Positions 22,252 through 31,640 of a DNA stretch of 64,000 nucleotides are shown here, piece by piece. The notes under the pieces were generated by a model, which saw only the letters and a program-made list of their open reading frames with translations, did no database searches and was not told the DNA's origin. The stretch lies in the NCBI GenBank assembly GCA_024760905.1, contig CM045729.1, positions 81,281,550-81,345,549 on the forward strand, given 5' to 3'. Made by a program: the position numbers and the translations under genes. The stretch comes from Plotosus lineatus (lineage: Eukaryota > Chordata > Actinopteri > Siluriformes > Plotosidae). Within the stretch, counting starts at the first letter, position 1, and the number at the start of each line of letters is the position of its first letter.

Positions 22252-22374
22252 AAGCAGTTCTCCACAAATACTGTTTACAGTGAACGTGGGGTGCTGCTCA
22301 CCTCGACTGGGGATGTTCTCGGGAGATGGAAGGAATACTTCAAGGACCTCCTCAATCCCAAGAACATGCTCTAG

Positions 22375-22784
22375 ATGGAGGAGGAAGACCCTGGGGATTT
22401 GGTTCGGGGTCCACCCATCACTGGAGCTGAGATCACTGAGGTAGTGGAAAAGCTCCTTTGTGATTGGGCTTTGGGAGTGGATAAGATCTGCCCTGAATAT
22501 TTCAGGGCTCTGGATGTTGTAGGACTGTCTTGGTTGAAACGTCTCTGCAACATTGGTCGTCATCAGGAGCACGTCTGGATTGGCAAACCAGGGTGGTAGT
22601 CCCCCTTTTAAAAATGGAGACTGGAGGGTGTGTTCCAATTATCGTAGAATCACACTCCTCACCCCGGGAAAGTCTATGCAGGGGAAAATGGCGAGGAGGA
22701 TCTGACCAATAGTAGAACGTCGGATTCAGGAGGAACAATGTAGTTTTTATCCTGACCACGGCTCTCTCGACCAAGTTTATACGC
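22375..22784 (+). pseudogene. LINE reverse transcriptase, finger part left of hAT (copy E)
   Basis: Signatures include PPITGAEITEVVEKLLCDWA, GVDKICPEYFRALDVVG and SWLKRLCNIGRHQEH, then, out of frame, a WQTRVVVPLLK motif and a run encoding the CGFRPG-like region. It is cut by the hAT insertion at 22784/22792 and resumes at 24445. Confidence 0.75.
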
Positions 22785-22791
22785 TCTAGAG

Positions 22792-24436
22792 CAGAGGTGG
22801 GCAAACTACGGCCCCTGGGCCACATCCAGGCTGTTGGTCTTTTTAATCTGGCCTGCCAAAGATTGATTGGTACATAATTCATGTTTGCTGTGAATTATTG
22901 ATCAACTGCATTCATTTGACTTTGACATTTAATGACAGCTTTTCAAGACTAGTGGCGCATTAGGCGCAGTCAGTTGATTTTGCGACGCTTGAGGCACTTC
23001 CTGTTATCACTCTTGTATTGCACAGAGCCCGTCAGCAATGTCAGAGAAAAGAAAAGTTGACGGTGAGTGCTGGGTGGTTCATAAGGAATGGACACCTAAA
23101 TACTTTTTTACTGAAGTCCGGTCAATGTCTTATTTGCTGAAAAACCATTTCGGTTTTAAAAGAATACAACATCAGCCACCACTTTTCCACCTAGCATACT
23201 AATTACGCCGACAACCTGTCACTGCAAGAACGTATGCCTACTGCTGATAGGTTGGTCGCGAGCTTGCAGGCTCAACAAAACACCTTCATCAAAGAGACTT
23301 GCATCCAAGAATCAAGCACGAAGATATATGCATAACTCAGCAGGAAGCACTGTGTAAATCCGTGGTGCAGCTTAACCATATAGTGAAACTGACTGTGAAA
23401 CTCGTAAAGTTTATTCAAGCGACGGGACTTCACCATCGTCAGTTTATTCATTTTCTTGAATAAACTGACACTGATCACAGGGACTTGCTTTCCCTTCTAA
23501 TGTATGCTGGTTCAATTTGGGGAAAGTTTGTCAAGGGGGGTGTAGCTCAAACAGGAGATTATTTCATTTTTGAAACTCCTTGAGAACACTGACAATGTCC
23601 CTGAGCTGAAGGACACTGATTGGCTATGATTTTGCTTTTACTATGGACAAACTGACCCACATGAACGAGCTGAATGTGAAGCTACATGGGAAAAAAAGTT
23701 TGTGCATGAAATGCAGGCAAATGTCAGAGCCTTCAAACCCAGGCTAGTTTTATTTTCAAAGCAAATGGGGATGTTCAAGTCATTCGCTCATTTCCTCCAC
23801 ACTGGCCACATTAAAAGAGACTACACAACATGTGAACAAATTCAGGAAACCACTGGATGACCTGCGTGAAGAATTCTGCCATCGATTTTGTGATTTTGGA
23901 GAAATTGACAGGGCACTTCAGCTGGTGTCATGTCTCTTCGCACAAGACCCTGAAACGGTACCACAGGAATTGCAGTTGGGGCTGATTGGTCTCCAATGTG
24001 ACATGATGTTAAACAAGTTCAACTCCCTAAAACTGGATGGTTTTTATGCTTCATTAAGTGCAGCCAAATTTCCAAAAATACAGAAGATTGTACAGAGGAT
24101 GCTAGTGTTGCTTGGCTCGACATACTAGTATGTGTGTGAACAGACTTTTAGTGCGATGAACACCAACAAAGCAGCCCACAGATCCCAACTGCGTGATGAC
24201 CACTTCAAATCTGTTCTGAGAACCACAACAGAATTACCATCAGACTTTGGCAAAAATGGGTGATCAACAACACTGTTCCCACTAAAGGGAATGTTAGTAT
24301 TTTAATGCTTTTTTCTGTTTATGTTTTATATGTACTGTTAAATACATGCTTTTTTATCATATCTTTCTGACCTGGCCCGTTTGTCAAATTTTAAAAGTCA
24401 ATGTGGCCCCCGAGCCAAAACAATTGCCCAACCATG
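22792..24436 (+). mobile_element. hAT DNA transposon nested in LINE copy E, 8-bp TSD
   Basis: Left end CAGAGGTGGGCAA and right end TTGCCCAACCATG are inverted repeats (10 of 13 matches). They are flanked by CTCTAGAG (22784-22791) and CTCTAAAG (24437-24444). The paralogous LINE at 27174-27181 has one CTCTAAAG, the empty site. The 1645-bp element carries a decayed transposase from about 23038 (MSEKRKVDGECWVVHKEW) to a stop at 24261. Confidence 0.93.
23038..24263 (+). pseudogene. hAT transposase pseudogene (GTF2IRD2/ZBED-like)
   Basis: The N-terminus at 23038 reads MSEKRKVDGECWVVHKEWTP, typical of the hAT transposases that also gave rise to GTF2IRD2-like and ZBED host genes. The middle is shattered. 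The best open stretch (23832-24126) has NKFRKPLDDLREEFCHRFCD, LQLGLIGLQCDMMLNKFN and AAKFPKIQKIVQRMLVLLG. A stop at 24126 interrupts the C-terminal dimerisation region, which continues as YVCEQTFSAMNTNKAAHRSQ and ends at TGA 24261-24263. It is not functional. Confidence 0.85.
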
Positions 24437-24444
24437 CTCTAAAG

Positions 24445-25300
24445 GATCCTGGAGGAGGCAATGGAAGTTTGCCCAATCTGTCCACATGTGTTTTGTGGAT
24501 TTAGAGAAGGCTTTCAACCCTGTCCCTTGGGCTATCTTGTGGGGTGTGCTTTGGGAGTACACTGTTCCGGACCCGTTACTATGGGCCATTTGGTCACTGT
24601 ATCATCGAAGCTAGAGCTTGGTCTGTATTGGGAACAACAGGTCAAATTCATTTACAGTGAGGGTTGGAGTCCATCAAGTCCACCAATCCTTTGTCACCGA
24701 TTCTGTTCATAGTTTTAATGGACAGAATTTCTAGGCACAGCCGAGGCGTTGAGGGGTTCTGGTTTGGTGGCCATCGGATCTTGTTGCTGCTTTTTGAGGA
24801 TGATGCTATCCTTTTGGCTTCATCAAGCGGGGACCGCCAGCTCTCACTGGAGCAATTCACAGTTGAGTGAGAATCGGCCGAGATGAGAATCAGCACCTCC
24901 AAGTCAAAGGCCATGGTTCTCAGTCAGAAAAGGGTGGAATGCACCCTGTGGGTCGGAAATGAGATCCTGCCCCAAGTGGAGGAGTTCAAGTATCTCGGGT
25001 CTTGTTCATGAGTGAGGGAAGGATGGAGCAGGAGATCAACAGGTATAAAGCAAAGCTCCATCGTGGTGAAGAGGGAGCCAAGCTGCAAGGTAAAGTTCTC
25101 AATTTACCAGTCGATCTACGTTCCAACCCTCATCTATAGTGATGAGCTTTGGGTTGTGACAGAAAGAATAAAATCTTGGATAAACTTGGCTGAAATGAGC
25201 TTCCTTCACCGGGTGGCAGGACTTTGCCTTAGAGATAGGGTGAGAAGCTCAGCCATTCAGGGAGAGCTTGAAGTAGAATCACTGCTCCTCTGCATTAAGA
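24445..25300 (+). pseudogene. LINE reverse transcriptase, palm and thumb right of hAT (copy E)
   Basis: Resumes after the hAT with VHMCFVDLEKAFNPVPWAILWG, the NPLSPILFIVLMDRISRHS palm motif and the catalytic box LLLLFEDDAILLASSS, where the usual FADD is FEDD. Then come a C-terminal domain piece (YQSIYVPTLIYSDELWVVTE; MSFLHRVAGLCLRDRVRSSA) and a stretch to about 25500 matching the family's 3' region. Multiple frameshifts. Confidence 0.82.
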
Positions 25301-25545
25301 GGAGCCAGTTGAGGTGACTTCGGCATCTGGTTAGAATGCCTCCATGGTGTGGTGTTTCGGGCATGTCCAACCGGGAAGAGACCCTGGGGACGACCTAGAA
25401 CACGCTGAAGGGATTATGTCTCTCGGCTGGTTTGGGAGTACCTTGGTGTGCTCCTGGAAGAGCTGGAGGAAGTAGCTGAGGAGAGGGACGTCTGGACCTC
25501 ATTTCTTAGCTGCTGCCCCCAAAACCCGACCCCGGATTAAGCGGA

Positions 25546-25627
25546 TGATGATGATGACGATGATGATGATGATGATGATGATGATGATCATCATCATCAT
25601 CATTGTCAGCATCATCATCATCATCAT
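25546..25627. repeat. (GAT)n followed by (CAT)n, perfect inverted triplet repeat
   Basis: The LINE 3' tail (GATGATGAT...) runs into ATCATCATC..., forming a long self-complementary hairpin about 80 bp in total. Simple 3' tails are usual for this LINE family. The inversion is not. Confidence 0.9.
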
Positions 25628-25739
25628 AGTGAAATAATGAGAGTACAGTTTTCATTCAGTATGCACTAAATTAAATGCTTTTTAATGAGACTGTGTTAGG
25701 ATTTATAAAAGATGCCAAATGATTCTGAGATTGATTCAT

Positions 25740-26300
25740 TTTCTGAGCTGCTTGTGATAAGTATATCTCCACTTGTGGGCAACCATACCATGTTGTTCCA
25801 TGTTAAATAAAGATGGGGATTTTTCAGATTTTTTTTTCAACCTGACCCCATGCACAGATCACCTCCAAAATTTAATGGATTCATTTCAAAATTGAATGGA
25901 TTTAATTGGGCCCCATCTAGCCCAAGTTTGATGAAAATCAGATAAGAAGTTTTCTTGTAATCCTGCCAACATTAAAAAAAAAATCCTTAAATTAACGTTT
26001 GTTTAAAAAACCTTAAATAAATTCCTTGATCCATATCTGTTACAAAATGTTACGTAGGCCTGAACCTTTTTCCTTGACTAAGTTTGGTGACAGTTCAGTA
26101 TTCATTTATTCATTCATTTTCTAAACCATTTAATCCTAAATAGGGTCGGGTGGAAGCTGGCACCCATCTCAGCCAACTCTGGGTGAGAGCGAGTACACCC
26201 TTGACAGCTCACCAGGCCATTGCAGAATTAGTTCAGTATTTTTTGTATAATCCCATTAAACAATCACACCCTGGTGAGTACATAACCTTCAACACCAAGT
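25740..26300. repeat. Decayed dispersed repeat with embedded SINE tail
   Basis: 25840-25980 resembles the repeat at 5755-5990 (see that entry). 26105-26228 is a minus-strand SINE tail (ATTCATTCATTTTC, CCATCTCAGCCAACTCTGGG, TTGACAGCTCACCAGGCC). No gene. Confidence 0.5.
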
Positions 26301-26985
26301 GGCAGAGCTGAGCATTCAAGTTTTCCATTTGTGTTTGGGCAGCTAAAAATACATTTATCCAACAATATATACACAAAATACCACTGCATTCCTTTCTTTT
26401 AATATGTGAGTGATCCCCACCCTACCCCATGGCCCTGACCAGTGAACAATACAGTTTGAAGTCAGCAGTACTCCCATATGTTCCTGCAGCAGTTGCTGCA
26501 GATCCCTGAAAAGGCTTCCTCTACATTCTTTATGAGATCTTCATACAGCATCAACAGTCGAGGGAACGTTGTAAATAAACCGGTACAGAAACATTTGATC
26601 TTTATTTGAGTTTTGTCAGAATCACTTCACGGAGAAAAGGCATATCAGCAACCTACATCGTATCATCAACCATCTTCTGATCTTTTTTATTGGTCAAACC
26701 AGAGCAGATCCGGGTGCAGAACAAATCGTAGCTCAGGGTTCATGTGTGCTGCATAGAACACCACATATCCCACCAATCATCATCTAAGAATTAAAGTATA
26801 AGGCGCTGTTAGTAAAATTTAGGTAGAGCCCTTCTCGAGATGGGTGTTTCCAGAATCCAAGTTGTGTGTCGAAGTGAGTCTGACTACATCTAGTTGGTAT
26901 TTCTCAACCTCATGCAGCAGCTCAGGCCTTCGGCAGTCACCCAACTCATAGTGCACTCGCCCGTATAGCCCCTGTCGCAGGTGGT
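26301..26985. other. Non-coding stretch
   Basis: No gene recognised. The end (about 26880-26985) may be the diverged 5' part of LINE copy F (GTATAGCCCCTGTCGCAGG), but I could not fix a boundary. Confidence 0.45.
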
Positions 26986-26989
26986 GGGT

Positions 26990-28155
26990 CCAGGGGGGGG
27001 GTTTGCTTCTAAAAGAGGTTGACTGGAGGGTGAGTTCCAGTTATCATGGAATCATACTTCTCAGCCTACCTGGGAAAATCTATGCAGGAGAACTGGAAAG
27101 GAGGATCAGACTGATTGGTGAACCTCGGATTCAGGTCTGTCCAGACCACAGCACTCTTGACCAGCTCTATACGCTCTAAAGGATTCTGGAGGGGGCATTT
27201 TGTCCAGTCTGTCCACATGTGTTTTGTAGACTTGAAGAAGGCTTTTGACTGTGTCCCTCGGGTTATCTTATGGATAGCTTATCTCCAGGAGTACGATGTA
27301 CAGAAGCCTTTGCTACAGGCCATTTGCTTTCTGTATCATTGGAGCCAGAGCTTGTTCTGTAGTGGTAACAACAGGTCGAATTCATTTTCAGTGGGGGTTG
27401 GAGTCCACCAAGGCTGTCCTTTTCACTGATTCTGTTCATAATTTTTATGGACAGAATTTCCCAGTACCTCCAGCTCTCGGAGCAATTTGCAGCCAAGTGT
27501 GAAGTGGCCAGGATGAGAATCAGTACCTTTTGAGTCTGAGGCCATGGTTCTCAGCCAGAAAATATTGGCATGCACCCTCCGTATCTGGAATGAGGTCCTG
27601 CTCCAAGTAAAGGAGTTCAAGTATCTTGGGGTCTCGTTCAAGAATGATGGAAAAATGGAGCATGAGATTGACAGGCAGATCACTGTGGATCTGCTATAAA
27701 ATGGAGCTTGTACCAGGCCAAGAATGAGGTGGGTCGGAAGGCAAAGCTCTTAGTTTACCAGTTGATCTAAGTTACAACCCACACCTATAGTCACAAGTTT
27801 TGGGCAGCGGCTGAAAGAAAAAGGTTATGGATACAAGTGGCTGAAATGACCTTTCTTTGCAGGGTGGTGGGGCTCTCCCTTAGCGATAGGGTGAGAAGCT
27901 CAGTCATCCAGGAGGAGCTCGGAGTATAACTGCTGCCTCCCAGATGCCTACCTGGTGTGGTGTTGTGGGGATGTCCTCCGAGGAAGAGACCCAGGGGTTG
28001 ACCCAGAACACGCTGGAGGGACTATGTTTCTCGGCTGGTCTGGGAACCCCTTAGTGCCCCCAAGAAAGAGCTGGAGGAAGGGACTGGGTAGAGAGATGTC
28101 TGGACCTGACTACTTAGGCTGCTGCCTTGTGACTCAATCCGGGATTAAATGGAAG
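26990..28155 (+). mobile_element. Second LINE family, copy F, deleted
   Basis: Same family as copy E. It lacks the endonuclease and starts in the RT fingers (GAGGTTGACTGGAGGGTGAG). It keeps HMCFVDLKKAFDCVPRVILW (27115-27429), a palm/thumb region with the FADD box deleted, and the 3' region (CGTTCAAGAATGATGG; AGAACACGCTGGAGG) to about 28155. At 27174-27181 it has a single CTCTAAAG exactly where copy E carries the hAT. Confidence 0.83.
27115..27429 (+). pseudogene. LINE reverse transcriptase remnant (copy F)
   Basis: Frame containing VQSVHMCFVDLKKAFDCVPR, LWIAYLQEYDVQKPLLQAIC and SFSVGVGVHQGCPFH, the RT region leading up to the palm. The following FADD box is absent. The copy E equivalent is interrupted by the hAT immediately upstream. 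Confidence 0.8.
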
Positions 28156-28171
28156 ATGAAGGGAGGATTTT

Positions 28172-28490
28172 ATATAAATTTTGGGAGGCAAGGTCATGCA
28201 GTGGATAGTATGTCTGCCTCGCAGCAAAAAGGTCCTGGGTTCCAGTTCTGGGATAGGCAAGGGTGTGTCCGTGTGACTGTATGTTTTCTCCGTGATTGCG
28301 TGGGTTTATTCTCACAGTCCAAAGATTTTAATTTAAATTGGTGTGACTGTGAGTGCAAGTGGTAGTGTGTGCTGCCATGTGATGTACTGGTGAGCTGCTC
28401 AGGGTGTATTCTGCCCTCTGCCAGAGTGACTGAGACAGGCTCCAACCTCCCTGTGACCCTAACAAGATGAAGTAGTTTGAAAATGAGTGA
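28172..28490 (+). mobile_element. SINE, head B with TTCATT-type tail
   Basis: Plus orientation. Head GGAGGCAAGGTCATGCAGTGG with AAAAAGGTCCTGGGTTCC, then GTATGTTTTCTCCGTGATTG, AGGGTGTATTCTGCCCTCTG and GCTCCAACCTCCCTGTGACC. Directly followed by a second, oppositely oriented tail. Confidence 0.75.
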
Positions 28491-28502
28491 ATGCACAAAA
28501 CT

Positions 28503-28612
28503 TTCATTCATTTTCTAAGAAGCTTAATCCCAATTCATGTTGCGTGGAGGCTGGCGTCCATCTCAGCCAACTCTGGGTGAGAGCGGGTACACCCTGAGCA
28601 GGCGAGTAATTA
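28503..28612 (-). mobile_element. SINE tail fragment, TTCATT type
   Basis: Minus orientation: CATTCATTTTCTAAG, GAAGCTTAATCCCAATTCATG, CATCTCAGCCAACTCTGGG, GGTACACCCTG. Cut by or abutting the fold-back element at 28613. Confidence 0.7.
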
Positions 28613-28878
28613 TAGGGATGTCAAACTCATGCCACAAAGGGCCATGTGGCTCAGGTTTTTGTTTTAACCAAGCAGCAGCGCACCTGACTTGGGCCATTTA
28701 GTCAACTGATCTGAGTCTTCAGGCAGCTGATTGGTCTGTACAGAGCACACTGATTGACCAATCAGCTGCCTGTTGATTAACCAGTTGGTTAAATGACTCA
28801 AGTCAGGTGTGCTGCTGCTTGGTTAAAACAAAAACCTGCAGCCACATGGCCCTTTGTGGCATGAGTTTGACACCCCTC
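28613..28878. mobile_element. Fold-back MITE, near-perfect 120-bp inverted arms
   Basis: Left end TAGGGATGTCAAACTCATGC and right end GCATGAGTTTGACACCCCTC are inverted. Complementarity continues almost to the centre (CAAGCAGCAGCGCACCTGAC against GTCAGGTGTGCTGCTGCTTG; AGGCAGCTGATTGGTC against GACCAATCAGCTGCCT). The spacer is short, around 28735-28765. The terminal TAGGG suggests an hAT-type non-autonomous element, but no clean 8-bp duplication is visible. Confidence 0.85.
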
Positions 28879-29117
28879 TATGAAATTCAATCTGATTTTC
28901 TGTAGTTTTTAAAGAAATTAAAGTCACTGAAATAATTCCGGTATAATAGTACGTGTTTAATAAATAACATCAGTGACAGAAGTTTAATCTGAAAACGAAC
29001 TTTTCTCTTCAGGATATGCTCAGGTAAAGCTATTCAGGTACCAATAGCCTGCTATCCTACTTTCTTTTAGCTCGAGCTTCACTTTGACATTTCCTGTGTA
29101 TCCATAGCGACCGCTGA

Positions 29118-29124
29118 CCAATCA
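29118..29124 (+). promoter_or_regulatory. CCAAT box (NF-Y type)
   Basis: CCAATCA about 270 bp upstream of the proposed start codon, sitting in a short imperfect dyad ACCGCTGACCAATCAGAGAG/CGGT. Confidence 0.5.
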
Positions 29125-29237
29125 GAGAGCGGTTACCTTCGCTAGGGGGCGTGATTATTTCCGGAGAAGCGGTGGAGTTAAAAAAAAAAAAAAAAAGCAC
29201 ATTAAAAAAGACACACAGTGTTTCTCGACCAGCTGCG

Positions 29238-29240
29238 CGT

Positions 29241-29276
<36 letters not shown>

Positions 29277-29281
29277 GAGAG
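29238..29281. repeat. (GA)n microsatellite in promoter/5' UTR
   Basis: GA run with one GAGCGA interruption, followed by an alternating CG run. Confidence 0.95.
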
Positions 29282-29389
29282 CACGCGCGCGCGCAGGAGC
29301 GTCGGTATGTGTGCTCTCGCGCCGTGTTCAGTGAACGGGATTATTACGTGTTAATGCTGCACGCTCCCGCCGTGAGTTGTGAAGTGAAG

Positions 29390-29713
29390 ATGGATGAGTC
29401 GTCGCTGCTGGATTTACTGGAGTGCTCGGTGTGCCTGGAGCGGCTGGACGCGAGCGCGAAGGTGCTTCCGTGCCAGCACACGTTCTGCCGCCGCTGCCTC
29501 GAGAGTATCGTGAGCTCTCGCCGTGAACTGCGCTGCCCCGAGTGTCGCGTGCTCGTCGACTGCGGTGTGGACGATTTACCTGCCAACATACTGCTCGTGC
29601 GCCTCCTGGACGGCCTGAAGCACCGCGCGCCTGTGCGGCCGTTAGGCACCGCGGCACCCCCCGGTACCGCGGTCCAGGACTCGCCCAGCGCCACGCGCAG
29701 CTCCCCGGTCAAG
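29390..29713 (+). CDS. SH3RF3: SH3RF3-like E3 ubiquitin ligase, first coding exon (RING finger)
   Basis: Encodes the first 108 residues of an SH3RF (POSH-family) RING-type E3 ubiquitin ligase and SH3 scaffold, which in other vertebrates acts in JNK/Rac signalling. The C3HC4 RING is complete: Cys12, Cys15, Cys28, His30, Cys33, Cys36, Cys49, Cys52. The core [30 protein letters not shown] and [13 protein letters not shown] fits SH3RF3 better than SH3RF1. A low-complexity Pro/Ala/Ser tail follows. The ATG at 29390 was chosen because it begins the conserved MDESS and has a strong context (A at -3, G at +4). The frame is open upstream with only a weak ATG at 29354, so an N-terminal extension as in mammalian SH3RF3 is possible. 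The exon ends at AAG before the donor GTTTGT (29714), in phase 0. The SH3 domains must lie beyond this window. Confidence 0.87.
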
Positions 29714-29818
29714 GTTTGTGCTTTACGTTGACGGTTTAACGCGAGGCACGAGAGAAGTTAACGCATATTGACAGTCGCGCGTGCCCACGTCCCCAACCGC
29801 ATTCAATAGAGTCGCAGG

Positions 29819-30507
29819 CATGGTGACGTAAACACCTTACTATACAGCCTATACTACGTAGAACAAAGTACGCGCGTGTGAGGGTGTGTGTGGGCGCGTA
29901 GTCATGGTAACCAAATAGCGCTGTACTATTTCCCACATGCTATGAACAGATGAGGCAGGTTTGTTGATTTCGTATGTAATCATGGTGACGTCAGTGTGTT
30001 CATCCTCATATCTACCTGCTAGTACGGAAGTATGCAGGGTTTTTTTTTGGTACGTTGTCATGGCAACTAAGTGGCGTTGGACTTGTATGTTATTTCTGGG
30101 GACATGGTACACTACCATGTACCACAAGGTGTAAAAGTTTTTTTTTTTTTTTTTTTTCTTCCCCAGACATACCTGTGTACTATGAAAGTATGCAGGTCGG
30201 GATATCGTCATGGTAACCAAATCGTGACGTATTAGCGCTACAGACTGTTTAGAAAGTTAGGGCCCTGATATAGCAATGAGTGTTTGTGTAGTATTTGTTA
30301 CCCAAGAGCATAACATGAACAAGGTTGCCAAGGTGATGCAAGATATTACCACATGCCTACTTTGTATGGAAGTGTACATTTATGGTATGTAGTAACAGAA
30401 ATGTGGCTGTGCTATTTTTTTATACAGCACTATACTCATAAGGGAAGTACAGTATTTTGTTGGTGTGATGTCACTTGGTGATAGAGCTGGGTTGTCTCCA
30501 TGGCAAC
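29819..30507. promoter_or_regulatory. Cluster of RFX X-box-like and CRE-like motifs
   Basis: Six related motifs within 0.7 kb downstream of exon 1. Three match the X-box pattern GTHNYYATRRNAAC: GTAGTCATGGTAAC (29898-29911), GTTGTCATGGCAAC (30054-30067) and GTCTCCATGGCAAC (30494-30507). ATCGTCATGGTAAC (30204-30217) differs at one base. Two related sites carry GTGACG instead (29819 and 29976-29989), the second overlapping a perfect CRE, TGACGTCA (29986-29993). The repeated phrase GAAGTATGCAGG precedes two of them, suggesting local duplication of a 100-150-bp unit. Function is inferred from motif match only. Confidence 0.5.
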
Positions 30508-30852
30508 CGGAGGTTACATCTGTCTTGGCCATGTATAAAACATGGCCTGCCTATGATAACCCAGATAGCTGTCCTGGTGGTGTTGAAATCAGTACTGAAA
30601 TCATGCTGACCTAATGAAAGGGGAGGTGCAAAGGTTATTAAAAACAACTGTACTTTAAATCTCATGAATGATGTCATCAAATTACTTGTAATCATTCATA
30701 TGGTAGGATATTTGATTTATTGTTGGGATTGGAACACTGAAAACTGTTCCGTGTAAGACTTTAACATTTTTCGTGCTGTAATCCATTCCATCTGCTCCAT
30801 ATCGTGCTCATGAATCCTCAAGTCCTTTAGATTTGCTTGCCCAGAGCATTTC

Positions 30853-30980
30853 AGACATTCATCCATTCATTTTCTGAACCGCTTAACCCTAATTAGGGTT
30901 GCAGGGAGGCTGGTGCCCATCTCAGCCATCTGGGCAAGTGTGGGGTATACCCTGGACAGCTCACCAGGCCATCGCAGGTA
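30853..30980 (-). mobile_element. SINE tail fragment, TTCATT type
   Basis: Minus orientation. CATCCATTCATTTTCTGAAC, CGCTTAACCCTAATTAGGG, GGTGCCCATCTCAGCC and CCCTGGACAGCTCACCAGG. Only the tail module is present. TTTCAGACATTCAT occurs on both sides (from 30849 and from 30981) and may be a target-site duplication. Confidence 0.75.
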
Positions 30981-31090
30981 TTTCAGACATTCATGGCATA
31001 TTTTCATGACTTTTTGTCAACTAGAGTTGGTTAAAGATCACGACCCAACATTTGTAACCTCCATTATTACAGAACTTGCTTTCTGTACAG

Positions 31091-31395
31091 CAGGGGTCAC
31101 CAACCTCTGGTCCACCGACCGCTACCGGTCCGCAAACAAAATCTTTCATGGTACCCTTTTTTTTTTTTTTTTTTTTTAATTAGAGCTTCTGGATCTTATT
31201 TTGAAAAACGACTGTTTTTGACACACAGAAGCACAAAAAGCTGCTCTTCCATTTTCAAGCACATATCTTTGTGAGGCGGGGTTTTCTCTGGTGTCACTCA
31301 CCAAAACATGACCAGCGAGTAGACTCTAACCAGTCCGTGGAAACATTTTCATACATAAAACTGGTCCCTGGTGCAAAAAAGGTTGGAGACCACTG
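31091..31395 (+). mobile_element. hAT-type MITE with imperfect 8-bp TSD
   Basis: Left end CAGGGGTCACCAACC and right end GGTTGGAGACCACTG are inverted (13 of 15 matches). Flanks CTGTACAG (31083-31090) and CTCTGCAG (31396-31403) share 6 of 8 bases. About 305 bp, with a poly(T) run at 31157-31177 and no coding capacity. Confidence 0.75.
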
Positions 31396-31424
31396 CTCTG
31401 CAGTATAGAGAGAGAGGGTGGATG

Positions 31425-31640
31425 GATCCACCTCATAACGGGATGGTCCTGGGTTTGAATCCCAGGCTCGGTGAGAGTCTTTCTGTGTGGAATTTCTGTT
31501 CTTCCTGTGCTTGTGTGGGTTTCTACCAGGTACTCCAATTACACAGTGGGAAAATTGGCTGTTCTACATTGCCCCTAGGTGTGAATGATTAGTGTGTGTT
31601 GCCCTGCAATGGACCCGGCGAGCTGTTTTGGTGAAAAGAA
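31425..31640 (+). mobile_element. SINE, head B, diverged
   Basis: B-box-like GGTCCTGGGTTTGAATCCC, then TTTCTGTGTGGAATTTCTG, GCCCCTAGGTGTGAATG and CCCTGCAATGG...GGCGAGCTGT. The tail beyond 31640 is not recognisable. Confidence 0.65.

Larger units (their letters stand above)
20610..25548 (+). mobile_element. Second LINE family (APE endonuclease + RT), copy E, split by hAT
   Basis: A non-LTR retrotransposon of another family. It starts near CACCACCTTATCGTGGTGG at about 20650, has an endonuclease at about 21040-21790, a linker at 21840-22250 and RT at 22375-25300, and ends at CCGGATTAAGCGG followed by (GAT)n at 25546. It is interrupted by an hAT element (22792-24436). Without that insertion it spans about 3.3 kb. 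Every frame is broken by stops and shifts. The clade is not assigned. Confidence 0.85.
29025..29389 (+). promoter_or_regulatory. SH3RF3: Putative SH3RF3 promoter and 5' UTR, CpG-rich
   Basis: CpG density rises sharply from about 29105 through exon 1. A consensus CCAAT box in GACCAATCAG is at 29118-29122, flanked by inverted ACCGCT / AGCGGT. No TATA box is evident, as is common for CpG-island promoters. A (GA)n run (29238-29281) and GC repeat (CGCGCGCGCGC) lie in the likely 5' UTR. The transcription start is not known. Confidence 0.55.

Noticed and set aside
28955..29284. Minus-strand coding frame overlapping the SH3RF3 promoter
   Set aside because: It is composed of (CT)n and poly(T) translation (Leu/Ser and Phe runs) and has no homology signature.
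29328..29712. Two minus-strand frames (109 and 122 residues) opposite the SH3RF3 exon
   Set aside because: They are shadows caused by high GC content. The plus-strand frame encodes a complete RING domain.
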